A DNA stretch of 64,000 nt, taken from positions 1-64,000 of the forward strand of contig NZ_JACHVB010000011.1 of NCBI RefSeq assembly GCF_014230085.1, in the 5' to 3' direction. The notes beneath the pieces were generated by a model that did no database searches, was not told where the DNA came from, and was given only the letters and a program-made list of their open reading frames with translations. Of the stretch, positions 32,602 through 40,075 are shown in pieces. This DNA comes from Ruficoccus amylovorans (GTDB lineage Bacteria; Verrucomicrobiota; Verrucomicrobiia; Opitutales; Cerasicoccaceae). The position numbers were made by a program, and so were the translations under genes. How positions within the stretch are numbered: position 1 is the first letter of the stretch; every line of letters starts with the position of its first letter.

Positions 32602-32765
32602 CTTTACACTCCACCCGCGTAGAAGGTGTAAAGCTTTACAGGGTTTACTTTACACATCTTACACCTTTCTCGATACCGGGAAACGCGTCTGTCACCCTGC
32701 ATGCCTCATCAATAAAAGGCGGGAGGCTTTCGGGGCCTCCCGCCTTTTGCGTGAAAGTGTAAAGC
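32602..32765. repeat. repeated CTTTACA/TGTAAAG elements upstream of the terminase
   Basis: The region holds a perfect 14-bp palindrome TGTAAAGCTTTACA (32627-32640). CTTTACAC copies lie at 32602 and 32648, a TTACACC lies at 32659, and GTGTAAAG lies at 32757. They lie in the 275-nt gap between the early genes and the small terminase, where a late promoter would be expected. They look like binding sites for a regulator or replication iterons. Confidence 0.65.
32714..32748. terminator. bidirectional Rho-independent terminator
   Basis: A 14-bp perfect stem AAAAGGCGGGAGGC..GCCTCCCGCCTTTT encloses a 7-nt loop. Flanking A and T runs give a T-tract in both directions. It ends the early minus-strand operon (32822) before the terminase unit. 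Confidence 0.9.
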
Positions 32766-32821
32766 GCGAAAAAAGGGGTCTCTCTCTACTTCGCGGCGCT
32801 GCTGGCGGACCCCATCGAGCA

Positions 32822-33529
32822 TCAATCGATATGGGACCCCGCTGACCCACCCCCTGCCTCGGAGACCGCCTCATGCAGTTCCTGAACGATATCCACCACC
32901 GGTTGAAGCTCATCGATAAGATCAAGCATGTCATCGATGGACGTGTTCTCAAGATAGCCGGAGCGTTTGAGCTTTCCCCACAGCACAACGATGCGCGTCA
33001 CGTGGGGACTCATATTGTCAATGCCACGATCATTCGGCGGGACTGACATTTCCTCAACCTTGGCCACGCGTCCGAGGAGAATGGACTTGGCCAGACGGCG
33101 GGCAGACATCGGTTTTCCGTTTTGCTTGTCGCATTCCTGCAAAGCGACCTGAAGCCATTTCCGTTTTTCCTCCTCCGTTTTAAGGGGAGCAACTTTGCGG
33201 TGATGATCCCAACTCAAATTGTTAACGCGCGTTAACAATTGGACGTTCTTGGCCACACTTGCATAATGTCTGAGCACACCATAATCCAACTTGGTGATGC
33301 GCATGGCGCTCTCGTAGGCGTTACCCCACTCTCCCTTGCCCTCTCCGTAGTTGAGCCAGTCGCCAATCAAGAAGCCGATGGAACGACCGGCTTTCCCGAG
33401 TTTGGCACCCAGTTCGGACCAGGCCTGCTGGTCGAGTTCACACAGGAACTCGATGCCAACAGGACTGATGCGATACGCGGAGGATTCAGTGGTCATCTCG
33501 ATGATGGCAGTCTCGTGCTCTTCGCTCAT
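32822..33529 (-). CDS. hypothetical early phage protein
   Basis: This 235-residue protein (MSEEHETAIIEMTTESSAYRISPVGIEFLCELDQQAWSELGAKLGKAGRS) shows an alternation of helices with a possible ParB-like arrangement (NAYESAMRITKLDYGVLRHYASVAKNV, then WDHHRKVAPLKTEEEKRKWLQ, then MSARRLAKSILL), suggestive of a DNA-binding regulator. I cannot assign a family. ATG 33529 is chosen, with a TTGACA box 13 nt upstream. It overlaps the preceding HTH gene by 44 nt. Confidence 0.7.
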   Translation of the reverse strand: MSEEHETAIIEMTTESSAYRISPVGIEFLCELDQQAWSELGAKLGKAGRSIGFLIGDWLNYGEGKGEWGNAYESAMRITKLDYGVLRHYASVAKNVQLLTRVNNLSWDHHRKVAPLKTEEEKRKWLQVALQECDKQNGKPMSARRLAKSILLGRVAKVEEMSVPPNDRGIDNMSPHVTRIVVLWGKLKRSGYLENTSIDDMLDLIDELQPVVDIVQELHEAVSEAGGGSAGSHID

Positions 33530-34007
33530 AAACAGCACGCGCTGTCAACTTGCGCTGAGCCCGCGAGGGAGGAAGGCCGAGCGCATCGGAGATCGCCACA
33601 CAGCGTTTGCTGACGGTAGCACGGGTGACTCCATACTTCCGTGCGATGTCGGTCATGGAGTTCCCGCCATAGGCCACACCGGTCACCACGGCCAGGCATT
33701 CGGCGGTCAAGCGGATGTTGTCCTGCGCGAGGAGTTCACCAACGATCCGCCGGGCCACCGTGGCCATGCCGAAGTCAGTCTCAGGCCGATGGACATCCTC
33801 GTCATCAACTGAGGCAACCACAGGGGAGCCGCAGCGATCCAGCAGCGTGTCCTGATCGTGTTTGCCGGTGTGGTAAACGGGCAGGTCCGGGCCAGTGATC
33901 CCCATCTTGGCGAGCTGTCTGCGCTCCCGGAGCGAGAGCTTGGCCCATGCGTCGGCATACTCACGATCGCGCTCACGCTGGCGATCTTCGTAATCACCAC
34001 GGCTCAT
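33486..34007 (-). CDS. HTH DNA-binding early protein
   Basis: This 173-residue protein has an N-terminal charged helix (MSRGDYEDRQRERDREYADAWAKLSLRERRQLAKMG) and a C-terminal helix-turn-helix (NSMTDIARKYGVTRATVSKRCVAISDALGL), the shape of sigma-like or repressor HTHs. It overlaps the primase-helicase end by 14 nt and the next gene by 44 nt. It may regulate the phage or load a helicase; I cannot say which. Confidence 0.68.
   Translation of the reverse strand: MSRGDYEDRQRERDREYADAWAKLSLRERRQLAKMGITGPDLPVYHTGKHDQDTLLDRCGSPVVASVDDEDVHRPETDFGMATVARRIVGELLAQDNIRLTAECLAVVTGVAYGGNSMTDIARKYGVTRATVSKRCVAISDALGLPPSRAQRKLTARAVYERRARDCHHRDDH
33543..33548 (-). promoter_or_regulatory. TTGACA box 13 nt before a start codon
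   Basis: GTTGACAGCG, then a 13-nt spacer, then ATG 33529. It lies within the 3' end of the upstream HTH gene. Confidence 0.5.
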
Positions 34008-36159
34008 CGCCCACCTGCCTTTCCGGTTTTTCCCCGCTGTCAAAACCTCCCGTCGCTGTCACGGAAGGGTTAGGGTTTTGCCTGCTGTCAGAAATACCCC
34101 TACTACTCCCCCTTAAGGGGGGAGTAGAGGGTTTTGACAGCGGCTGTCGAAAGTAAGAAGGTTTTGACGACGGGTTTTGACAGCAACGAGAATTCTCGTG
34201 CTGGTACTCGCGCCAGCGACGGCGAACGGTGGAGGTGGAGATGTCGTATTTGGCAGCAAGAGCCGTCTCACGTTCACGGGTAAGACGGGTTAGCCGTTCG
34301 AATTCCACGATGGGCGCAACGGCCTTGGGACGGCCTCCAGAGGACGATTTACCGCCGACGGTGTACTTCCCTGCCGACTCTTCATCCTGCGGCTCTGCGC
34401 ATTGCTGCCAGCAGATCCCGGTCTGCCCGTGGCGCACGAAGATGGCCTCGGTCGTGTTGCCCTGCGTGTCCGTCATCCCCGCCCGGCGGCGACGTTTGCA
34501 CAACTCAAATCGAAACGTGGGCGGCTGGCCCTCAGGCGCTTTCGCCCGCATGAGCACGGCGACTTCCCGCGCCCAGTTGGTCAGGGCCGACGAGCCAAGG
34601 CCACTGTAGGCATAATCCGAGCCCGTCCAATGGCTACGGGCCTTCGAGTCGGACGGCGGCTTGCCGGTGTGGTGCATGAAGCACCAGATGATGCCGGTGC
34701 GCTCGGAGATCGGATTCAACTGTCGCCCGCAGAATTCTGAAATCACTTTCTGCTGGCTGGCATCGTCCCCGATGTAATTGAGGAGCGGGTCTCCCCAGAC
34801 GAGGTCCGGCTTGTGACGCTGAATGAGGATGTCGGCTGTCTTGGCGAAGTCCGCACCGCTGTGAATGGTGTCGCGGTAGAAGATGATATTCTCTTCCAGC
34901 AGGTGGCTGTTATCGTCCTTCAGGCCCATGCCGATACGCACGCCCTGGTACATCTCCGCGAGGTCGCCAATATCGTTCTCGGCCTGAATGATGAAACTCT
35001 TGAGCGGGCGCACGGGGCGAATGTTGAAGACGGGTAAGCCCAGCGCCCACATGACCGCGAGCTGCATGGAGAAGGATGATTTTCCGATGCCGGACTGGCC
35101 CACAATGACGAGGCTCCCACCCCGGCACAGCCAACGGTTGCCCAGCACGTTGTTGGGGTCGTTGCCGGTATCGTAGTCCCCGAGTTGGGACACCCGTAGG
35201 GGATCGGCCAATCCCAGCCCGTCGCACTCGCGTTCCCATGCCTCGAAGGACGGTGGCCCGAGGTTCACGGCAAGGAGCTTCTGAACGGCATCTCCGCGTC
35301 GTCCCCCTGGACAACGCGAAAAGCGCGAGGGATTACGGTTCTGGCTGTCGATGACGAAGCCTTCGGGCAGTGACTGCCAGAGGCGTTCGCGTCGGGCGTG
35401 GTATTCATCGCGGGTCTTCGCCTCCACCCGCACCCAGGCATGGATGCTGTGCCCGCCCGAATCGATCAACGCGGCAATGGGCAGGCCGCTGTCACGCAGA
35501 ATGCGTTCCTGTTCGCCCTTGGGAATGCGGTCACTCTCAATCAGGGTGTGCCGGTACGCCGTCACATCCTTATCCGTGCCGTTGGATTTCTGCGTGACGG
35601 GGTTGATGCGGATGTAGAGACCGTGCCGGGTGGAGAACAGGCGTTCAATGCCCCCCTTGCCCGCCGCCCGCTCCAACCACTGGTCGCGGGTGAAGACGTT
35701 GATGCCGCCGTGCTCGGGGATGGCACGGGTCTCGCCATCGGGCAAGGTTCCCGGCGCGAGCGAGAGGATATCATCGGCCTTGAAGCACGCCTTGAGGAAG
35801 GTTTCAAAGGGGGGCTTCCCGCTGTCAAAACCGTTTTGACGGCGGGTGAAGTTATGATGATCACCCGCCCGAAACGCGACTTTACCAATAGTGGAGCGCA
35901 GCCGAAAGTTGGCGGCGGCAATTTCCTCCTTACAGCTGTCGTGGAAGCAGTGGATCGTCGGGGCGTAGCCGTTCTCGGCGTCCAGATAGACCCGGCAGTC
36001 GCGTTCGCGGCTCGGCGTCGTATGTTTGTGGGCACCGGGGCACTGGCAATAACCCGAATGCTCATAGGTCCAGTCCACCGGCCCCACAACGCCCTCGGCC
36101 ACCTGCCGAAAGTCGGATGGCATCTCGGAAGTGCCCTTCGATGTGTAACGATAAGTCAT
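33994..36159 (-). CDS. phage primase-helicase (RepA-like)
   Basis: This 721-residue replication protein has an N-terminal metal-binding pattern (CxC at 38-40, H44, C71-x-H73-x2-C76). A middle region follows with DSGGHSIHAWVRVEA (233-247) and RFSRCPGGRR, typical of AEP-type primases, and then a RepA-like ATPase with GQSGIGKS (354-361). The C-terminus is low-complexity and has an HTH (RERETALAAKYDISTSTVRRRWREYQ). It is coupled by overlap to the helicase upstream. Its 3' coding part is dense in TTTTGACAGC repeats. It should unwind and prime at the phage origin. Confidence 0.85.
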   Translation of the reverse strand: MTYRYTSKGTSEMPSDFRQVAEGVVGPVDWTYEHSGYCQCPGAHKHTTPSRERDCRVYLDAENGYAPTIHCFHDSCKEEIAAANFRLRSTIGKVAFRAGDHHNFTRRQNGFDSGKPPFETFLKACFKADDILSLAPGTLPDGETRAIPEHGGINVFTRDQWLERAAGKGGIERLFSTRHGLYIRINPVTQKSNGTDKDVTAYRHTLIESDRIPKGEQERILRDSGLPIAALIDSGGHSIHAWVRVEAKTRDEYHARRERLWQSLPEGFVIDSQNRNPSRFSRCPGGRRGDAVQKLLAVNLGPPSFEAWERECDGLGLADPLRVSQLGDYDTGNDPNNVLGNRWLCRGGSLVIVGQSGIGKSSFSMQLAVMWALGLPVFNIRPVRPLKSFIIQAENDIGDLAEMYQGVRIGMGLKDDNSHLLEENIIFYRDTIHSGADFAKTADILIQRHKPDLVWGDPLLNYIGDDASQQKVISEFCGRQLNPISERTGIIWCFMHHTGKPPSDSKARSHWTGSDYAYSGLGSSALTNWAREVAVLMRAKAPEGQPPTFRFELCKRRRRAGMTDTQGNTTEAIFVRHGQTGICWQQCAEPQDEESAGKYTVGGKSSSGGRPKAVAPIVEFERLTRLTRERETALAAKYDISTSTVRRRWREYQHENSRCCQNPSSKPSYFRQPLSKPSTPPLRGSSRGISDSRQNPNPSVTATGGFDSGEKPERQVGDEPW
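34036..34184. repeat. cluster of GTTTTGACAGC repeats on both strands
   Basis: At least six copies or variants of GGTTTTGACAGC lie within 150 bp: GCTGTCAAAACC at 34036, GCTGTCACGG at 34055, GCTGTCAGAAA at 34084, GGTTTTGACAGC at 34130 and 34173, GCTGTCGAAAG at 34143 and GGTTTTGACG at 34160. They occur inside the 3' end of the primase gene in both orientations. The core is that of the TTGACA boxes. This resembles an iteron cluster or repressor-binding array. Confidence 0.7.
35821..35842. repeat. palindrome of two TTTTGAC half-sites
   Basis: The sequence GTCAAAACCGTTTTGAC is a 17-bp perfect inverted repeat with a single central base, flanked by GCT and GGC. It joins two of the same half-sites head to head, the form a dimeric repressor would bind, within the primase-helicase gene. 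Confidence 0.6.
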
Positions 36160-37667
36160 CACATCGCCTTCCGGTTAAAATGTTCATCGAGGAAAAGCTG
36201 GGCTTCCTCGAAGGTGGCCAACTCCGGTTCCGGGTAGTGAAATTTCCGCAACCAGCTCAACTGCTTGGGAGTAGCCAGGCCGTGCTCGCGCCGCATGAAC
36301 AAAAGGTCGAGGATCTTCGAGGCATGTCCCCGGCAGCTCACGCAATCGGTGTCGAACCCCGCCTTGGCTAGTGTGATCAATTGCCGGTCGCTGGGCGGCT
36401 TGCCTTCCCAAGGCAGCTCCGGCTCATAGTCGGCCAATTCCACCGCCTTGAGGCTCAGGCAGAACTCGATGGCATCGATGGTGCGGGCCTTCCGGCGAGC
36501 GGCCTTAACGAGGCGTTCCTCCAGCCGGGACTGGCGCACTTCCTCCACCTCTTCTTCGGCCTCCAGCAGATCGACTTCGCCGCCGCCCGAAAGACGTTCG
36601 CTTAATTCGGTCGTCTCCTCTTCGGAACGGGCGATGAGGCGGGCCGGGCGAATCAACGAATGATCGTCGCTCAGGAACAACGGATCGAGCAGAAGCAGGT
36701 TTTCCTTTCCCTCGGCAATGCGCGTGCCGCGCCCCACCATCTGCTGAAACAGCGACAGGCTTTTTGTGGGGCGCAGGATGAAGACGCAATCGGTCTGGGG
36801 ATGATCCCAACCGGTCGTCAGGAGGGAGGCGTTGGAGACGAGATCATATTCCCCGCGCTCATAAGCCCGCAGTCCCTCGCGGTCGTTGCCATCTACGTGG
36901 ACGGCACGCAATCCTTCCTCGCGGCAAGCTTTCACGAAAGCTTGGCTGGTGGCGATGAGGGGCAGGAAGGCCACAGTGCGACGCCCGGTAGCGTGCTCCG
37001 CAATGAGCCGAGCCGCCTGACGCAAGTGGGGCATGATCACATCGCCCAAATCGCCTTCGTTGTAATCGCCCGCCGTGGTGCGCACCTGCGACAAGTCCAC
37101 CGGCAGGGGCACACTCTTGATGACGATGCGCGAAAGCCAGCCCTCCTTGATCAGACGGGCCAGACCGATCTCGACGGAAATCTTTTCATAGAAACTGCCC
37201 AGCTGGCGACGATCGGAGCGGAACGGGGTGGCTGTCACCCCGAGCACCTTGGCCGACTCGAAGTGCAAGAGCACCTGCGCGGCCATCGCCCCGAGCGTGT
37301 TGCGGTGGGCTTCATCAACGATCACGAGGCCGAAGTAATCCCGTGGCCACTTGTCCAAGCGGCGGCAGATGCTCTGCGTTGTGGCCACCACGACCCGGTC
37401 TCCGAGGAGCGCCTTCGAGTCGGCCATTTCGATACCGGCGAATTCGCCGGCGTACCCGAAATACTTGTCGGCGTTCTGGCGGACGAGTTCTTGCGCGTCG
37501 GCAAGGAACAGACAATTGCCGTTCCAGCCGCGCATCAGGTCAGAAGCGAGGATCGTCTTGCCCGCGCCGGTGGCCGCAACCCCGAGGATGTGGTCATGCT
37601 CCCGAAAATCGCGACGCACCGCTGACAGGAACTCCTGCTGGTAAGGGCGAAGGTCAAAACGGGACAT
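36159..37667 (-). CDS. DEAD/DEAH-box helicase (superfamily 2)
   Basis: This 502-residue protein has AATGAGKT (31-38), DEAH (118-121), GVTATPFRSDRR as motif III-like, and LLTTGWDHPQTDCV with QMVGRGTR as motifs V and VI. The C-terminal part is charged and ends with a coiled-coil-like region. The ATG at 37667 is backed by AGGAGGACGAAG. It ends in a four-base overlap with the primase-helicase and begins by overlapping the SSB-tailed gene. It is likely a phage replication or repair helicase. Confidence 0.92.
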   Translation of the reverse strand: MSRFDLRPYQQEFLSAVRRDFREHDHILGVAATGAGKTILASDLMRGWNGNCLFLADAQELVRQNADKYFGYAGEFAGIEMADSKALLGDRVVVATTQSICRRLDKWPRDYFGLVIVDEAHRNTLGAMAAQVLLHFESAKVLGVTATPFRSDRRQLGSFYEKISVEIGLARLIKEGWLSRIVIKSVPLPVDLSQVRTTAGDYNEGDLGDVIMPHLRQAARLIAEHATGRRTVAFLPLIATSQAFVKACREEGLRAVHVDGNDREGLRAYERGEYDLVSNASLLTTGWDHPQTDCVFILRPTKSLSLFQQMVGRGTRIAEGKENLLLLDPLFLSDDHSLIRPARLIARSEEETTELSERLSGGGEVDLLEAEEEVEEVRQSRLEERLVKAARRKARTIDAIEFCLSLKAVELADYEPELPWEGKPPSDRQLITLAKAGFDTDCVSCRGHASKILDLLFMRREHGLATPKQLSWLRKFHYPEPELATFEEAQLFLDEHFNRKAM

Positions 37668-38091
37668 CTTCGTCCTCCTTCGGTTGTGCCTGAGCCGTAG
37701 CGGGCGGGGTTGTCTTGAGGGTGGTAGTCGGCACGTTGTCCGTGATCCACAACTCCACCTTGTTGCTCTTCTTGCCCTGGTATTCCTCGATGCGAAGCCG
37801 GGCATGGCCCTGACGTCCTTCGAGAGCGGAAGCGTTCAGTTCGACTTCCTCGCCCTCGACCACCCGGTCGCCAATGGCCTTGCGGAAGGTATCGATCTTC
37901 CAGAAACTCGATTCGGTCGCGACGAGGTAATCGTAGAGGTAGACGCCGTGTCCTTCCACCTCGAGCTTCAGCTTGATCATTTCGTCACCAGCCTTGGACA
38001 GGGTCTCCGACGCCTCGATCACAGTGACGAGGTAGTCGCCATTGGGCACGAAGCGCGGCAGGTTGTCGGCATTTTGAGAGGTGTACTTCAT
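37654..38091 (-). CDS. phage protein with SSB-like acidic C-terminus
   Basis: This 145-residue protein (MKYTSQNADNLPRFVPNGDYLVTVIEASETLSKAGDEMIKLKLEVEGHG) has a beta-strand-rich body resembling DUF669-type phage proteins. It ends KEDEDVPF, almost the same tip as the host SSB (DEDVPF), which is the peptide that recruits partner proteins. It overlaps the helicase start. I infer a single-strand-DNA-binding or recombination role, supported by the neighbouring Sak4-like ATPase. Confidence 0.75.
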   Translation of the reverse strand: MKYTSQNADNLPRFVPNGDYLVTVIEASETLSKAGDEMIKLKLEVEGHGVYLYDYLVATESSFWKIDTFRKAIGDRVVEGEEVELNASALEGRQGHARLRIEEYQGKKSNKVELWITDNVPTTTLKTTPPATAQAQPKEDEDVPF

Positions 38092-38291
38092 GACCGTGAA
38101 GAGGGGTTGGAGTTGGGGGCGGGCAGCCGGGTGGCTGAAGATTCAACCGTCTTCGCTGCTTTCCGGCATGAACCGGAACCATGAGCCTCAAATCTGGCCT
38201 GCATCAGCGCACTGGCCTCACTGAGGTCGGGATCGTAGTCGCGGAGGCGCTCGGCCCGCTGCTCATAGGCGTAAAAGTCTTCCTCCATCAT
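38088..38291 (-). CDS. small early phage protein (67 aa)
   Basis: The protein begins MMEEDFYAYEQRAERLRDYDPDLSEASALMQARFEAHGSGS and is helical, with no recognised motif. ATG 38291 has AGGAGGT five bases upstream; it overlaps the Sak4 stop and its own stop overlaps the next gene. Tight coupling suggests co-translation with both. Confidence 0.7.
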   Translation of the reverse strand: MMEEDFYAYEQRAERLRDYDPDLSEASALMQARFEAHGSGSCRKAAKTVESSATRLPAPNSNPSSRS

Positions 38292-39280
38292 GCCACACCT
38301 CCTTCGGAAACTTTCTTCGAGAGGAAGCTGATGGCCCGGGCGGCCTGTTCCATCGTGAGATCGTCCCAGCTTTCCGCGCCCTCCAACGCCTCGGCATCTA
38401 GCCACTGGAACAGCTTGGCCATTTGCTCCTGCCCGCAGCCAAGTTGCTGCCAGAGACCCTGGATGTTTTTGATCTGTTGCTGAGTGGCAGGCTTGCCGCT
38501 GGCGGGAGGGGTGGACGGGGTCGCACTGGGAGCAGGCAGTGTTCCCGTTGCAAGGAAGACATGAGCGATGGCCTCAAACTCCATCGGAAGCACATCATCG
38601 AGGCCGTGACGGTTCTTGGCATCGAAGGCCGCGCAATGGGCAGTGTAGATGCGGCGCTCCTTGCCGCCGACAGCCTTCTTTCTTCCATCGGTCTCCGTGA
38701 CCTTCGTGAAGTAGTTCACGAACAGAAGCAGGTCACACCATTCCTTAATGAGAGGGGCGCACTGCTTGGAGAGCTTCAACTCGTAGCGGTCATAGGCCCC
38801 GGCGGCGTCGGGCTGCTCAAACTTGCGGATGGTGGAATGAGCCACCATGACAAGGTGCATGCCCCGGGAGCGGAGCGCTTCTAGCGACTGGAGGAAACGC
38901 GAGAATTCCTCCGATAGATAGGTGTAGCCCTTGCCATACCCGAAATCCTCTATGCCGTCCTTATGGGATTTGCGGCAGATGTGCTCGATCAGAAGGCGCT
39001 CCAACCAGTCCACCGTGTCGATGACCAGCGTCTGGAAATGGTGATCGCTCTGGCCAAGCTGGACGATGAGGTCGAGTATGTCTTCCCAGTTCTGCGGCTG
39101 GGCAAAACGGGTAACGTTCAGGTGGATAGTGCCGCCCTCGGTGTCGAGGAAGACCGGTTCAGGGAAAGCGGCGGCGAGCGTGCTTTTGCCGATGCCTTCG
39201 GGGCCGTAGATGACGACCCGCTGAGGTTTTTCGACCTTACCGGTGATAAGCGGCAGGCCCGTTGCGGAGTTATCTTGCAT
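38288..39280 (-). CDS. Sak4-like phage RecA-type ATPase
   Basis: This 330-residue protein is of the AAA_24/Sak4 type: VVIYGPEGIGKSTLAAAFPEPVFLDTEGG gives a Walker A at 26-33, and LVIDTVD (85-91) is the Walker B. A C-terminal region has helices with ATQQQIKNIQGLWQQLG. Sak4-like proteins support homologous recombination of phage DNA with SSB-type partners. The start chosen is ATG 39280; no good ribosome site is seen. An upstream in-frame GTT continues to a TTGACA. Confidence 0.8.
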   Translation of the reverse strand: MQDNSATGLPLITGKVEKPQRVVIYGPEGIGKSTLAAAFPEPVFLDTEGGTIHLNVTRFAQPQNWEDILDLIVQLGQSDHHFQTLVIDTVDWLERLLIEHICRKSHKDGIEDFGYGKGYTYLSEEFSRFLQSLEALRSRGMHLVMVAHSTIRKFEQPDAAGAYDRYELKLSKQCAPLIKEWCDLLLFVNYFTKVTETDGRKKAVGGKERRIYTAHCAAFDAKNRHGLDDVLPMEFEAIAHVFLATGTLPAPSATPSTPPASGKPATQQQIKNIQGLWQQLGCGQEQMAKLFQWLDAEALEGAESWDDLTMEQAARAISFLSKKVSEGGVA

Positions 39281-39457
39281 GGTTACTGGCGGTTGAATGC
39301 CCGGATATGCCCGGAACCCATGGACAGAAGTTGCCCGGGGCGTAACGGGGTCGGTGTCAACCATGCCTCATCAAAATACCGACCTAGAACGGCGCGTAGC
39401 CACGGTTACATACAGGCGAAATGCCCATGCTCTCTGAACATCCCGAAGTCGGTATGC

Positions 39458-39491
39458 AAAAAAGTCCCTCCGTGAACAACGAAAGGGCTTT
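39458..39491 (-). terminator. possible terminator upstream of the Sak4 gene
   Basis: An imperfect stem pairs AAAGCCCT with AGGGACTTT around a 17-nt loop. On the minus strand it is followed by T residues, downstream of the small coiled-coil gene. One bulge lowers confidence. Confidence 0.4.
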
Positions 39492-39568
39492 CTTGGGGGC
39501 ATACGTCTATGATCGGGAATTACCGACCAGTGGTCTGCCGGACACAATGAGACACAAACAAGAAAAAC

Positions 39569-39943
39569 TTACTTGAGCTTGTCGTAGGCCCCATTAGCCA
39601 CCTTGGCGATGACCGCATAACTGATCCGCTGTTCTTTCGAGACACGGTTCATCGACTTTTCATGCAACAACCCCTTGATGTGATCACGAAGCTCCGGCGT
39701 GACCTTGGTGTGCTTACGCCGTTGGGGCAGGGCTGCTGTCTCACGCTGAAGACGAACGCCATACTTCTCGATCAACGCCTCCACCAGTGCCTTGGGCGTA
39801 TCAAACCCGCTCTGCTTGACGAGAGTGGCAAGCTTGGCCTGCGCCGCCTTCCGTTTTCTCTTTTGCTCCAACAGCTGCTGCTTCTGCTTTTGCAGTTTCT
39901 TCTTCTCCTCTTCGAGGCGTTTCAATTCGTTGTCAATGTTCAT
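39569..39943 (-). CDS. coiled-coil DNA-binding-like protein
   Basis: This 124-residue protein starts MNIDNELKRLEEEKKKLQKQKQQLLEQKRKRKAAQAKLATLVKQSG, a strong basic coiled coil. A region with TKVTPELRDHIKGLLHEKSMNRVSKEQRISYAVIAKVANGAYDK may be a small nucleic-acid-binding domain. I do not know the family. It is the right-most prophage-like gene, near the presumed boundary. No strong ribosome site is seen before the ATG. Confidence 0.65.
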   Translation of the reverse strand: MNIDNELKRLEEEKKKLQKQKQQLLEQKRKRKAAQAKLATLVKQSGFDTPKALVEALIEKYGVRLQRETAALPQRRKHTKVTPELRDHIKGLLHEKSMNRVSKEQRISYAVIAKVANGAYDKLK

Positions 39944-40052
39944 AGAAATAGAATGTATTCGTATAGGTGCTATGATAATCGCGTTATTTCATTAACACAT
40001 TATATTACTAAACAAGCTATCGACTAAGGAACTACTTTATAGATCAACATAG

Positions 40053-40075
40053 AAAAGCGGGGTTAAATGCCGCTT
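40053..40075 (-). terminator. terminator after the hydroxyacid dehydrogenase gene
   Basis: On the minus strand AAGCGG, an 8-nt loop and CCCGCTT are followed by TTT, just past the stop at 40074. It separates this operon from the prophage. Confidence 0.65.

Noticed and set aside
7403-33548. TTGACA boxes as -35 promoter elements
   Set aside because: They lie 13-17 nt from the start codon, leaving no space for a -10 and transcription start before the gene, and no TATAAT-like sequence is found 17 nt downstream.
4950-40060. Direct repeats as attachment sites of the serine-recombinase prophage
   Set aside because: I compared the sequence around 4950 with that around 39950-40050 and found no convincing shared core; a computed alignment would be needed.
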